Shown: positions 15,445 to 23,393 of the stretch, piece after piece
Layout: every line of letters begins with the position of its first letter
Position numbering within the stretch: position 1 is the first letter of the stretch
DNA from: a virus
IMG/VR virus record: IMGVR_UViG_3300042691_019380
Location: 1 to 64,000 of that record
DNA: 64,000 bases
Strand: one strand, 5' to 3'
Program-made: the position numbers and the translations under genes
Notes under the pieces: generated by a model
Told to the model about the DNA's origin: nothing
Database searches by the model: none
Seen by the model: the letters and a program-made list of their open reading frames with translations, nothing else

Positions 15445-15722
15445 CACTTTTCTCCATCTATCTTGTCGACGATCCACCGCAGGAACGACTCGCCCTGCGG
15501 AGACTTCAGGATCGCCGTGACATGGTCAACGAGTTCATCGTCAACCTTGGTGTTCTTGGACTTGGCCGCCAGCCACTCGCAGGCGTCGGCGACGATCAGA
15601 GACTTGGCATGCGGATCATGCTCGGCCAAAAAAGCCTGCACGTAGGTCACGACCGGCGACCACTCTTGCAGGATGCGAATCTTTTCCCAGATCGAGACAG
15701 AGCCGTAGTTCGGTTCGGGCAT
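15444..15722 (-). CDS. Hypothetical helical protein (92 aa)
   Basis: Acidic helical protein (I-W-E-K-I-R-I-L-Q-E-W ... V-D-D-E-L-V-D-H-V-T-A-I-L-K). The SD ACACGGAGG is sequestered in a leader hairpin at 15733-15769. It is the first gene of the lysis-like run. No family recognised. Confidence 0.55.
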   Translation of the reverse strand: MPEPNYGSVSIWEKIRILQEWSPVVTYVQAFLAEHDPHAKSLIVADACEWLAAKSKNTKVDDELVDHVTAILKSPQGESFLRWIVDKIDGEK

Positions 15723-15732
15723 GGCTGAAAAC

Positions 15733-15769
15733 CTCCGTGTGTCAGTGCCGGAATCCAGGCTACACGGAG
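15733..15769 (-). promoter_or_regulatory. Leader hairpin sequestering an SD
   Basis: CTCCGTGT (15733-15740) pairs perfectly with ACACGGAG (15762-15769). In the minus-strand mRNA the 3' arm carries the GGAG of the ribosome binding site for 15444-15722. The same ACACGGAGGT leader occurs before 13025, so the two genes may share control. Confidence 0.45.
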
Positions 15770-15773
15770 ACGC

Positions 15774-16175
15774 CTACTCACCCGAAGTATCAATCAAATC
15801 TTCTGCCGTTGTTTCGAGTTGCTCGTCCGCAAAGCCGCGAATAACAGTTCTTGCCGAGACGACTTGAATCTCGACGAACTTCGGCTCGGGGCTGTGCCCG
15901 ACACGACGCCTCTCTCGCTCTTCGTCGCTCCAGCCAGCCTGAAACTCCAGGCATTTCTGCCGTATTTCATCCGGTGTTGGGAGGTAGGCTGTTCGCTTGC
16001 CGGTCTTGGACCCGTGCCAACTCCCCCTGCGTGGCAAGCCCAGTCGGCGACGAGTGGCGTCGCAACGGTCGGCCGAGATTTTCAGAGTCTCGGCAATCAC
16101 TCTGGTCGGCGTCCCTGCCAACCACATCTGCGAAAATGTAGCCGTGCAGACGGTTACATTTGGCCCTCTTGGCAT
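15774..16175 (-). CDS. HTH protein, W-S/T-D-E-E-x-E-R-R family, copy 1
   Basis: 133 residues from ATG 16175. An N-terminal helix-turn-helix (T-R-V-I-A-E-T-L-K-I-S-A-D-R-C-D-A-T-R-R-R-L-G) is followed by T-P-D-E-I-R-Q-K ... G-W-S-D-E-E-R-E-R-R-R-V-G and an acidic tail. The second part matches 18942-19283 (T-P-E-Q-I-A-E-R ... A-W-T-D-E-E-H-E-R-R-F-I-G). The two flank the glycosyltransferase island, so they may be its regulators or relics of a duplicated mobile unit. Confidence 0.65.
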   Translation of the reverse strand: MPRGPNVTVCTATFSQMWLAGTPTRVIAETLKISADRCDATRRRLGLPRRGSWHGSKTGKRTAYLPTPDEIRQKCLEFQAGWSDEERERRRVGHSPEPKFVEIQVVSARTVIRGFADEQLETTAEDLIDTSGE

Positions 16176-17038
16176 GTTTCTTCTTCCGGAACCCAAAACG
16201 ACACAACCCGCTGCGATGGGTTGAGGTAACAGTCCCCTCTCATAGACCTCCAGTGAGCGACATGTTCGCAATCTCCTCCGGTGTATTCGCCTGAGATGAA
16301 GTCCCCCATGCGATATACGGCCAACTGACCGAAGCACGAGTTCATGCGGACGGGCGGCGAGCCGACGGGCGGGTGCCAGAGGTGGAACCAGAGCATGTTC
16401 TGCCGCTCTTTCCACCATGTCCAACGGCACGCCCAGGCGTCGTACTGGCATTCCGTGGGCTGGGGCCATACGGGACGACCCCAGATTGCCCACGAGTACG
16501 AACCCATGCCGGAAGCGTTCGAGTACTCGTCGTCTTCGAGGTGCCCGACCGTGCTCGCGATGCCGTCGACGCTCCAGCCGCCCCATGGGTCGGTGTCGAA
16601 GACGATCGCGTAGTCAAAATCCCAGCAATTCTCGGCACACCAGAGCCTGCAAGTGTTCCGGTACTCGGCCAACGCGATCGTCCGGTCTTGAGACTTCGTG
16701 TAGTTCAGGTGCGGGCGACCATTGTCCGTGGTCACGACAGCGATTTTGTCGCAGGAGTGTGCTTTCAGGGCGCTCTTTGTGTCGTCGACGGAGTCGTTCT
16801 CGAAGATGAACGCCCGCCAGTCGGCGAACATCTCGCCAGTCTTTTCGACAAGCGAGAGCGTGCGAGGCAGAAACGGCATCGCGTTGCGACAGATCGCGAC
16901 CATGGCGACCCTTCGCTTCTTGGCCTGCTTGCGGCCGAGGCGAACTCGATTCCAGTACTCGTCAGCGAACTCTGGGTCCGGGGGCAGAATGAGATCGGGA
17001 TTGTGTCGCTCGATCTCGGCGAGAGTTAAGGTCGGCAC
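16154..17038 (-). CDS. Glycosyltransferase (GT-A type)
   Basis: About 294 residues. V-A-M-V-A-I-C-R-N-A, F-I-F-E-N-D-S-V-D-D-T and I-V-F-D-T-D (DxD metal motif) mark a GT-A nucleotide-sugar transferase; the tail has a W-F-H-L-W-H cluster. I prefer the GTG at 17038 (after CAGGAAACAG) to an earlier GTG at 17062. It probably glycosylates phage or host surface components or modified DNA, together with the two transferases upstream. Confidence 0.7.
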   Translation of the reverse strand: MPTLTLAEIERHNPDLILPPDPEFADEYWNRVRLGRKQAKKRRVAMVAICRNAMPFLPRTLSLVEKTGEMFADWRAFIFENDSVDDTKSALKAHSCDKIAVVTTDNGRPHLNYTKSQDRTIALAEYRNTCRLWCAENCWDFDYAIVFDTDPWGGWSVDGIASTVGHLEDDEYSNASGMGSYSWAIWGRPVWPQPTECQYDAWACRWTWWKERQNMLWFHLWHPPVGSPPVRMNSCFGQLAVYRMGDFISGEYTGGDCEHVAHWRSMRGDCYLNPSQRVVSFWVPEEETCQEGQM

Positions 17039-17754
17039 TCCTGTTTCCTGACTACCCCCCACTCAATCGGCTTCCCGAACCGCTCCGACGTCCAGAGATG
17101 GGTCGCGAGCATGGTTTCATCAACACCGGCGATCGTCGTGGCCTGCGGGTATGCGTACATGCCCGTAATGACGGCTCCGCCGCTGGGCGGACGCGAGAAC
17201 GTGCCGTGCCTGTGCCAAGTCTTGACGCTCAGGCACGGATTGATGACTCGAAACGACCGTGATGCAGCCCACGAAACTATCGCCTGATCGCACGCCTGCA
17301 TCCCCAGCGGCAAGTCCGGCGCGTCTCGCATCGCCTCGGTGGCAAGAAACGCCCACGAGTCCTGCGAGCCCGAGAAGAAGCAGAAGTCGTCGAAGTGCTG
17401 CTTGCCTTGAGACTCAGTCGTTCGCGGTACGTGCAGCACGTGGCCGATCATGCGAGGCGAGACCGGACTGTCCCACCTCGTGAGAGCGACGAACGTCCTG
17501 TCGTCGACATGCGGCTCAATCAGGCTTATGGTGTCGTCAAAGATGATGTCCGTATTGGCGACGACGCAGAGTTCTCCGGGCCAGCGGTCGACACACTCGC
17601 CGAACAACTCTCTGTAGGTCTTGCTGCTACCTTGGGCGTCAACGTAGACGACGTCTGAGAACAGGCCGCTGGACTCGTTGGCTTCGCGGCACTCGCGAAT
17701 CTCGTCGAGACGTCGCTCGTCGCTTGGAGTCCACCACTGGGACAGGAGGTTCAT
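17026..17754 (-). CDS. Glycosyltransferase-like protein
   Basis: 242 residues from ATG 17754 (ATGA overlap). V-V-A-N-T-D-I-I-F-D-D holds a DxxxxD-type metal site and the context F-F-S-G-S-Q-D-S-W-A-F-L resembles GT-A fold enzymes that act after GT34/GT8-like proteins. It is clustered with two more transferases. The donor and acceptor cannot be read from sequence. Confidence 0.6.
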   Translation of the reverse strand: MNLLSQWWTPSDERRLDEIRECREANESSGLFSDVVYVDAQGSSKTYRELFGECVDRWPGELCVVANTDIIFDDTISLIEPHVDDRTFVALTRWDSPVSPRMIGHVLHVPRTTESQGKQHFDDFCFFSGSQDSWAFLATEAMRDAPDLPLGMQACDQAIVSWAASRSFRVINPCLSVKTWHRHGTFSRPPSGGAVITGMYAYPQATTIAGVDETMLATHLWTSERFGKPIEWGVVRKQECRP

Positions 17755-18332
17755 GCCGCTGACCGTAGCCACTCCAGTTTTGCGCCGACTCCGCTAATTC
17801 CGCATGCGTGCAGGAACTGCTTATTTTGCGGCATCGAGCCTCGCCATGCGTTCCATTTCGGATCAAGCCTGTACGCACTGAACGCCCCGAGGCCGACCAG
17901 CCAGTTGATCGCCGCCTGTTCCCACCAGTGGTGACTGGCAAATTGATCGCACATGGCCGCGTCGACGATCGCCGATAGGCACTGCCTGCGGCACAGCATG
18001 ACGCCGCAGTTGAAGTGGCCGACTCCGCTTTCGTCCGTCAGGAAACACATCCCAACAGACTCTCCGCCAGGGAGTTCAGAGAACACATCGTCCGTGGCGA
18101 GCCGCACGTCAACGTCAGCGTCCAGCCAGAGTACTTCGTCGCAGACGGAAAGGCCCCAGGCAATGGAAGACAGTTTGCTCCATGAGGCTGGCCTGCATGG
18201 ATGCTTGCCGTGAAGGCCCGAGAAACTTGCGCCAACCGACTTCGCGTACTCCCTCATCGAGGGCCACGTAAAGTCAGCGAGCGAATCCCAGTCGCTGGAG
18301 TCGGTCGATGAAACGATGATCCGGCTGCTCAA
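17751..18332 (-). CDS. Glycosyltransferase of GT8/GT34 type
   Basis: 193 residues. D-E-V-L-W-L-D-A-D-V-D-V provides the DxD motif and H-F-N-C-G-V-M-L-C-R matches the N-x-G-V-x-L motif of galactosyl or glucosyltransferases. Start is a TTG at 18332 overlapping the FkbM stop as TTGA. Middle gene of the carbohydrate island. Confidence 0.65.
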   Translation of the reverse strand: MSSRIIVSSTDSSDWDSLADFTWPSMREYAKSVGASFSGLHGKHPCRPASWSKLSSIAWGLSVCDEVLWLDADVDVRLATDDVFSELPGGESVGMCFLTDESGVGHFNCGVMLCRRQCLSAIVDAAMCDQFASHHWWEQAAINWLVGLGAFSAYRLDPKWNAWRGSMPQNKQFLHACGISGVGAKLEWLRSAA

Positions 18333-18937
18333 GGAGAAGTTCCAATCGCCCAGCAGTGACCAGGGTGAGCCGTCGCAGACGGGTGCCGAACCACCGTCAC
18401 AGTCTTGCCGAGAGACTCAAGTTCAGCCAGGACAGCCGGTAGCGTGTCGTGGCACTCGACCACGAACAGAGTCTCCGACCATCGGCCGTCGCGGCTGCAC
18501 GATGCAAGGATGTCGGCCTCTGCGCCCTCGACGTCGATCTTGACCATGTCGGCCCCGCCTGGGGCGATGCTGTCGAGGGTCTTGCACGCCACCACCCGCT
18601 GCTCGATGACTGGGGCTGGCTCGCACGCCCCCGCACCGATCGGGTGCGTCTCCAGAAGCGAGTTCTGGTCCGGGCTCGGCCTCACGTGGAGAGTCACGAA
18701 GCCGTCATTCTTCCAGGCCGCAGCCCACACAACAGTGACGTTGCCGAGCATCGCCACCCTGGCCGAAAGAGGGTTCCGCTCGTCGGGCTCTACGGCTATC
18801 ACGTCATCGAACGCGAACGCCATCTCTTCGGCCCAGTCACCTTTGTTGGCACCGATGTCCAGGGCCAGTTCTCTCTTCTTCAGCCTTGCGATGCCGTTGC
18901 CGACGACGTCAACGAGCCATGTTTCTTCGATTGGCAT
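18329..18937 (-). CDS. FkbM-family methyltransferase
   Basis: 202 residues from ATG 18937. SAM-binding motif I is L-D-I-G-A-N-K-G-D-W; the FkbM signature V-K-I-D-V-E-G-A-E-A-D-I-L is intact, followed by F-V-V-E-C-H. These enzymes O-methylate sugars, in line with the three glycosyltransferases translated from the same mRNA. A product such as a methylated glycan on tail fibres is plausible but unproved. Confidence 0.8.
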   Translation of the reverse strand: MPIEETWLVDVVGNGIARLKKRELALDIGANKGDWAEEMAFAFDDVIAVEPDERNPLSARVAMLGNVTVVWAAAWKNDGFVTLHVRPSPDQNSLLETHPIGAGACEPAPVIEQRVVACKTLDSIAPGGADMVKIDVEGAEADILASCSRDGRWSETLFVVECHDTLPAVLAELESLGKTVTVVRHPSATAHPGHCWAIGTSP

Positions 18938-18941
18938 GCGG

Positions 18942-19283
18942 CTACACCCGAGAGTAAGAGACAGGCTCTGTCTCGCCGAACATATCGGCCGACGAGATTC
19001 GAGGAAACTCAAAACGGACGCGACGCTTTCCAATAAAACGACGCTCATGCTCTTCGTCTGTCCAGGCGTCGCGAATCTCCTTGGCTCGCTCGGCGATCTG
19101 CTCAGGAGTCGGGTCGTCTTTCCCTGGCTCGCTGTCGTCGTCGTCGTTCAAGATCATCTTGTATTCAAAGCCGAATCGCCTCGCTGCTGCGTATACGGCC
19201 TGAATGCCAACGGAGTGCTTGGCAGCGATCTCCTTGACGGTCATCGTCAGCCAGTCTTCGGCGAGTTGTTCTCTCGTGATCAT
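18942..19283 (-). CDS. HTH protein, W-S/T-D-E-E-x-E-R-R family, copy 2
   Basis: 113 residues. N-terminal HTH (L-T-M-T-V-K-E-I-A-A-K-H-S-V-G-I-Q-A-V-Y-A-A-A-R-R) followed by an acidic linker (D-D-D-D-S) and the T-P-E-Q-I ... W-T-D-E-E-H-E-R-R-F-I-G segment shared with 15774-16175. First gene of the glycosyltransferase operon, with AAAGGAG before its start. Confidence 0.65.
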   Translation of the reverse strand: MITREQLAEDWLTMTVKEIAAKHSVGIQAVYAAARRFGFEYKMILNDDDDSEPGKDDPTPEQIAERAKEIRDAWTDEEHERRFIGKRRVRFEFPRISSADMFGETEPVSYSRV

Positions 19284-19317
19284 CTCTTTTTCTCCTTTGC
19301 GTCAGTCAAATGGCCCA

Positions 19318-19351
19318 CCCCGCGAGGTCGGCCGATCCGAGGCTCGCGGGG
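19318..19351 (-). terminator. GC-rich hairpin after the CAP gene
   Basis: CCCCGCGAG (19318-19326) pairs with CTCGCGGGG (19343-19351) around a 16-base loop. It lies 3' of the CAP-domain gene and 5' of the HTH gene. It lacks a clean T-run, so it may be a weak terminator or an mRNA-end stabiliser. Confidence 0.45.
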
Positions 19352-19372
19352 CGGGACCACCGGAGGGGCTTG

Positions 19373-19783
19373 TTACGGAGCGAACTGCTGAACCCAGTAC
19401 GCTCGTCCGTCAGAACCGATGAACCCAGCCACGCCGATGCGGCGGTAGCCACGGTTCAGAATGTTGGCGCGATGCCCAGGCGAGGCGAGCCACACGACAA
19501 CGGCGTCCGTTGCCGTCGGCTGTCCGGTCGCCACGTTCTCGGCCACCTTGTCGTTGCTGTGATGGAGAGACCGTTCCCGAGCCATCCGCAGTGCGTGTCG
19601 CCTCGCTGACGACATGAGTCGGCAGTCGATGACAAGTTCCGGCGAGCCGTTCTTGACGCGAGCCTCGTTCGTCTTTGCGACGATCTGAGCCTCGCCAGCC
19701 GTCAGGGCTCCGCAGGATTCTTCGGCCAGAGCCGGAAACGAGACCAGGGCCAGGAGCAGGGCCGCTACGGTACGCATATCCAT
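19373..19783 (-). CDS. Secreted CAP/SCP domain protein
   Basis: 136 residues. A signal peptide (A-A-L-L-L-A-L-V-S-F-P-A-L-A) is followed by a bacterial CAP domain: I-V-A-K-T-N-E-A-R-V, H-A-L-R-M-A, H-H-S-N-D-K-V-A-E-N and S-P-G-H-R-A-N-I-L-N. The H and E cavity residues are kept. CAP proteins act outside the cytoplasm. Start ATG 19783 lies inside a T-T-G-T-A-T-GGATAT match to the recurrent motif. A role in host envelope attack or superinfection exclusion is possible. Confidence 0.8.
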   Translation of the reverse strand: MDMRTVAALLLALVSFPALAEESCGALTAGEAQIVAKTNEARVKNGSPELVIDCRLMSSARRHALRMARERSLHHSNDKVAENVATGQPTATDAVVVWLASPGHRANILNRGYRRIGVAGFIGSDGRAYWVQQFAP

Positions 19784-19797
19784 ACAAATACCTCGCG

Positions 19798-20205
19798 TTA
19801 CGAGTTCTCGATCCAGTCGTCGCCGCGACGCTCGTAGAGTCGAACGTCCCGACAGCCGACGCTGCGTGCGATCTCCACGCAGTACGGCGCGAACACGGCC
19901 AGCGGCAGATGCGGGTTGATCGAGCCGTCCGCAACGAGCATCGCTGCTGCGACGCGAGCCAGACCGCGACGACGATGCGAGTCGAGCGTGAACCCTTCCA
20001 GGGTCTGCTGCGATCGCCATTCGTGCGTTGCTGCCCAAGACACGATCCTCCATGACCCGTCCCGAACGATCGCGATCGGTGTCGCCGACCCGTGTCGGCT
20101 TTTCACTTCTCGCTGGAACTCGCTTCCGTGCTTCGTGAGACCCTCGACGATCGTCCGTGCGTCGAGGTCTGAGAGCCTTCCAACGGTGGTGGTTATCGCT
20201 TCCAT
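19798..20205 (-). CDS. GNAT-like acetyltransferase
   Basis: 135 residues. The acetyl-CoA pyrophosphate loop appears as S-H-R-R-R-G-L-A-R-V-A-A-A-M-L (Q/R-x-x-G-x-A) after strand T-L-E-G-F-T-L. Upstream strands W-R-I-V-S-W-A-A-T and C-terminal L-Y-E-R-R-G-D fit the fold. Substrate unknown. Start ATG 20205 is preceded by GGAGAAG. Confidence 0.65.
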   Translation of the reverse strand: MEAITTTVGRLSDLDARTIVEGLTKHGSEFQREVKSRHGSATPIAIVRDGSWRIVSWAATHEWRSQQTLEGFTLDSHRRRGLARVAAAMLVADGSINPHLPLAVFAPYCVEIARSVGCRDVRLYERRGDDWIENS

Positions 20206-20228
20206 ACTTCTCCGTGTCAACAGGTTTT

Positions 20229-20498
20229 TCAGTGAGTGACAATGAAGATCGGCAAGTTCTCGCCCGGTGAGTCTGGCACGACATGCAGGCTGAGATAGTC
20301 CACCGCCTGGGAGTGCGTCATGGACTTCTCTCGCATGACGATGTCGATGCAAGTCTCGTAGTCATAAACAGCCACCGGGCGGCCATGCACAGAGTGGCCG
20401 ATGTATGCCTCGGACATTCCCTTCGCCACCATGGCCTTCGGGTTCATGGCGGCCAAGACTTCGTACACGCTACCTTCCGGCTTTCTGGCGGCGATCAT
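20229..20498 (-). CDS. Conserved phage protein, paralogue of 23390-23653
   Basis: 89 residues. M-N-P-K-A-M-V-A-K-G-M-S-E-A-Y-I-G-H-S ... V-A-V-Y-D-Y-E-T-C-I-D-I-V ... M-T-H-S-Q-A-V-D-Y-L aligns along its length with 23390-23653 (N-P-D-A-L-L-A-D-G-L-D-E-A-L-I-G-Y-T ... M-T-H-D-E-A-D-E-F-L). This family is widespread in phages and has no known function. Confidence 0.7.
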   Translation of the reverse strand: MIAARKPEGSVYEVLAAMNPKAMVAKGMSEAYIGHSVHGRPVAVYDYETCIDIVMREKSMTHSQAVDYLSLHVVPDSPGENLPIFIVTH

Positions 20499-20616
20499 CG
20501 TCTCTCCGTTTTGCTACGAGGACTTTCTTCCACTTTCCGTCCACGAGAACCAACTCGTAGACGTACCGAACCGCTGGCTTTTCGGGCCAGTTCTTACGGG
20601 AGGTTATGCACCCCAT
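20470..20616 (-). CDS. Basic microprotein (48 aa)
   Basis: Bridges the gap between the VRR-NUC gene and 20229-20498, overlapping each by 23-29 bases. Reads R-Y-V-Y-E-L-V-L-V-D-G-K-W-K-K-V-L-V-A-K with a K/R-rich tail, plausible as a small β-hairpin nucleic-acid-binding protein. No obvious SD, so uncertain. Confidence 0.4.
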   Translation of the reverse strand: MGCITSRKNWPEKPAVRYVYELVLVDGKWKKVLVAKRRDDDRRQKAGR

Positions 20617-20887
20617 TTAGCACCTTCATGGCTTCCTCTCGACTCGTGACCACTTCGGCAACGGCGCCGCCCTGGTCGCGAATCTCTCTCATCACTTGCT
20701 GCTGGAGCGGCGTCGGCTTCTTTCCAGGCTGTTTGACTTCCAGAAAAGCAGCCCGACCGTTCTTGATGCACAGCAAGTCTGGAACTCCAGCCCGCTGAAA
20801 CGCGCCGCCAGCGATCTTGAACGTCCACCAGCCGTCTAATTTTGCAGACTTGACGATGGACTTGGTGATCGAAGTCTCAAGAGGCAT
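20594..20887 (-). CDS. VRR-NUC domain nuclease
   Basis: 97 residues, a stand-alone VRR-NUC PD-(D/E)XK nuclease. Motifs: G-V-P-D-L-L-C-I, then A-F-L-E-V-K-Q-P-G (E-x-K), then Q-Q-V-M-R-E-I-R-D-Q-G-G. Such phage proteins are thought to resolve or trim branched DNA. Starts 11 bases inside the HNH gene. Confidence 0.85.
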   Translation of the reverse strand: MPLETSITKSIVKSAKLDGWWTFKIAGGAFQRAGVPDLLCIKNGRAAFLEVKQPGKKPTPLQQQVMREIRDQGGAVAEVVTSREEAMKVLNGVHNLP

Positions 20888-21410
20888 TAATAACAGCCTC
20901 CGCTACTTTCTTGAGGCAGCGAGTGAACGTCGCCTCGTCTGAGTCACCTTTCGCGGCGTTCAGCATCCACAGGATGATGCGAGTGTTGTCGGGATCGTAT
21001 CCGCGACTTGAGTCGATTCGGTCTGGGGACGGCTTAAACAGGTGCCGCCTCTCGTTGCCGAGGTGAAACTCAAGCCCTGTGAGTTCGCACCGTCCGGCCT
21101 CGATCTTTTCCCTGATCCAGTCGAGGGTTAGCGAGAATGAAACTCCTCTCTCTGCCGCCCGACGCTTTGTTTGGTCGCACAATCGCGATGCGATGTATCC
21201 AGAAGTCCCGGCTCGCGAGGCGCGGTTCTCTACTATCCGTCTCTTGTGGCACCACTTGCAAACGTGGTAGACGAAAGTTCCTTCTGGCCGCTTGTTCCTG
21301 TAGAAGGCCGACGTCGGAAGGTGCAGTCCGCACTTTCGGCACAGCCTCGGAGACTCGACCTCAATCAAGCCCCTGTGTTCAGGAAGTATCAGTTGTGCGA
21401 TGTCTCGCAC
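20877..21410 (-). CDS. HNH-type endonuclease with N-terminal zinc ribbon
   Basis: About 177 residues. C-R-K-C-G ... C-K-W-C-H form a zinc ribbon; the C-terminal domain has C-E-L-T-G-L-E-F, P-S-P-D-R-I-D-S-S-R-G-Y and P-D-N-T-R-I-I-L-W-x-x-N-A-A-K-G-D, a form of HNH nuclease common in phages. The start is uncertain: I prefer a GTG at 21410 to a TTG at 21503 that would overlap the upstream gene by 49 bases. May be a homing nuclease. Confidence 0.7.
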   Translation of the reverse strand: MRDIAQLILPEHRGLIEVESPRLCRKCGLHLPTSAFYRNKRPEGTFVYHVCKWCHKRRIVENRASRAGTSGYIASRLCDQTKRRAAERGVSFSLTLDWIREKIEAGRCELTGLEFHLGNERRHLFKPSPDRIDSSRGYDPDNTRIILWMLNAAKGDSDEATFTRCLKKVAEAVINAS

Positions 21411-21454
21411 TCGTGGAGTCTCTCGCGGGTGTCCCCTCCGCGAATGGTCTGCGG

Positions 21455-21973
21455 CTACGTTCCGATTCTGTACTCCGGAGCCACTCTCTGATTGTCCGCC
21501 CAAGGCCTATTCAGGCTGTCGATCTCAACGTACTTCTCGCTCTGATATGTCCCGACAAGAGACGCGATCACGTCGTCGGCCGAGATGAATCCGAGAATCT
21601 CGACCGTCCGATACTCGTTGTCGGCCGTGCGAGCAGCCCAGACGATCTTGCCCTTGTCCTTCGCGCGGACCTTCACGGCGTTGCCAGTGCGAACACGGCG
21701 GACTTCAATGTCATCGCCGACGTCGGCGAGGTGCTTGTACTTGCCGTGATCGCTTCGATGCCACACGCCAGCGTGCCAGTACTTGCCCGTGTGCTTCGCC
21801 ACGGCGAGTTCGCAGATCGCAGCCGCGACCTGGGCATTGCGGTCTTCTTCCATGCGACTGCGGTCGTAGTACTCGGCGTCAGGGACGCCCCAGTTTGCCG
21901 TAAAGCGGCCAGCGCCGACGGCGAATGCCCGCTCGTATTCCCACGGCATGATGGTGATGATTGGGCTGCTCAT
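21455..21973 (-). CDS. Conserved phage protein (W-E-Y-E-R-A family)
   Basis: 172 residues from ATG 21973 (ATGA overlap). I-M-P-W-E-Y-E-R-A ... Y-D-R-S-R-M-E-E-D-R-N-A-Q-V-A-A-A-I-C-E-L-A-V-A-K-H and I-E-V-R-R-V-R-T are found in a widespread but unnamed phage family. The fold is mixed α/β and a nuclease-like role has been guessed, but no catalytic set is evident to me. Confidence 0.65.
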   Translation of the reverse strand: MSSPIITIMPWEYERAFAVGAGRFTANWGVPDAEYYDRSRMEEDRNAQVAAAICELAVAKHTGKYWHAGVWHRSDHGKYKHLADVGDDIEVRRVRTGNAVKVRAKDKGKIVWAARTADNEYRTVEILGFISADDVIASLVGTYQSEKYVEIDSLNRPWADNQRVAPEYRIGT

Positions 21974-22464
21974 GGAATCCCCGGAAGCGAGTTCTTTATT
22001 TGCGAGACGCTTCTCATTGCTTTCAGCAAGCATCCCACGGCCTTTGACGGACAGCGACCGTCGAGCCGTTCGCGAATGTCGCCAAGGATTTCGAGAATCT
22101 CGTCGACCTGCTCAGCGCAGATCAGCGCGTCGCTGATTGGGAGCAAGTCCTCCTTTCTGATTCTTCCAGAAGGCATATTCAGAAGTTCGCAGCCTTGAGA
22201 GGCCCGCTCTCTGATCCAGTGCAACTCGCGCGCTCGTAGCAAGTCTCTTGGGATGCCAGTTTCGATCAATCGGACTTCGTGTTTCAGGCCAGCCTCTTGG
22301 AAGAGTTCTGTTTTCCAAAGTTCAAGTTCACGATTTTGATAGCCCCACGTCATGTGCTGCCGCTTTCGTCTCTCGAAGTTCAGCGTGCATCCGACATAGC
22401 GGCTCTGACCATTTCTTGGGTCTATGAGTTCATAAACATCACCAGTTCCGTCTTTTTTGCTCAC
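21970..22464 (-). CDS. GIY-YIG nuclease
   Basis: 164 residues. The N-terminal domain has V-Y-E-L-I-D ... S-R-Y-V-G-C-T (the GIY and YIG strands), R-R-K-R-Q-H and E-L-H-W-I (catalytic Glu region). The C-terminal 70 residues are an unknown helical extension. Free-standing GIY-YIG genes among methyltransferase and HNH genes are usually homing endonucleases. Confidence 0.8.
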   Translation of the reverse strand: MSKKDGTGDVYELIDPRNGQSRYVGCTLNFERRKRQHMTWGYQNRELELWKTELFQEAGLKHEVRLIETGIPRDLLRARELHWIRERASQGCELLNMPSGRIRKEDLLPISDALICAEQVDEILEILGDIRERLDGRCPSKAVGCLLKAMRSVSQIKNSLPGIP

Positions 22465-23393
22465 GATCGTCCCTCCACGATCCTCTTCTCGGCCAACTCG
22501 ACATACTCCGCATTCAATTCGATTCCCAGGCCCGTACGGCCGAGAGACTTAGCCACGACCAGCGTCGTGCCGCTGCCAGCAAACGGATCAAGCACGACGC
22601 ACGGATGCACGCTTGCATCGCACGAGCAGGGTGACTTCCAGCCGACAGTCTTGGTCTCGACGCCAGCCACCGTGTTGGCACACGAGTTTCCTGTGCCCTT
22701 CGAGCCCGTCCGCTTCACGTACTGATTGGGCCGCTTGCGGGTGATCTTCCGCTTCTCGATCTGCCGCTCGTACGGAGCGCCGCACGAAGCGCAGGCACCG
22801 TACTCGCTCGTGCCTGCCTTGATGCACAGTTCCGCAAGCGTCGTGGGCATGGTGGCAAAGTGGGCCCCGGCGTACGGCGTCGACGCGATCCTCCAGACGC
22901 TCCGTCGATTCTTGCCAGTCGGAGACGAGTCGGACTCTTCTTTGATCGCCTCAGCGTCGTAGAAGTAGTCGCGAGACTTGGTGAACATGAACACGTACTC
23001 GTGCGACCGCGTGCAGCGGTCGGAGACGCTCTCTGGCATCGGGCTTGGCTTGGCCCACACGATGTCTTGACGAAGCAGCCAACCGTCTTGCTGAAGACAG
23101 CGCGCGATCATCCACGGAAGACCGGCGAGTTCGCCTTCTAGATACACGTCGCCGAGATTCAACCACAGCGTTCCGTCGTCTCGAAGCACTCGCTTGACCT
23201 CGTGAAACACTGACACGAGGTCAGCGATGTACTCGCCGCCCTTGAGGCCGATCTCCTGCTGCTTGAGCGGATCAGAATCACTCAGGTACGAACGCTGGGC
23301 GTAGTACGGAGGGCTCGTCAGCACGCAGTGGACGCTTGACGCCTGGAGGCCTCGGAGGGCTGTCGCGGCGTCGCCGTGGATCAGGCTTGTCAC
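22461..23393 (-). CDS. DNA methyltransferase (β-class, N4/N6-amino)
   Basis: 310 residues. Catalytic motif IV T-S-P-P-Y-Y lies near residue 27 and SAM motif I D-P-F-A-G-S-G-T-T near residue 275, the β-class order typical of N4-cytosine or N6-adenine methyltransferases. A C-A-S-C-G zinc-finger-like insert in the centre probably belongs to the target recognition region. No cognate restriction enzyme is beside it, so it is likely an orphan protecting phage DNA. Start is the GTG at 23393 (GTGA overlap). Confidence 0.88.
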   Translation of the reverse strand: MTSLIHGDAATALRGLQASSVHCVLTSPPYYAQRSYLSDSDPLKQQEIGLKGGEYIADLVSVFHEVKRVLRDDGTLWLNLGDVYLEGELAGLPWMIARCLQQDGWLLRQDIVWAKPSPMPESVSDRCTRSHEYVFMFTKSRDYFYDAEAIKEESDSSPTGKNRRSVWRIASTPYAGAHFATMPTTLAELCIKAGTSEYGACASCGAPYERQIEKRKITRKRPNQYVKRTGSKGTGNSCANTVAGVETKTVGWKSPCSCDASVHPCVVLDPFAGSGTTLVVAKSLGRTGLGIELNAEYVELAEKRIVEGRS

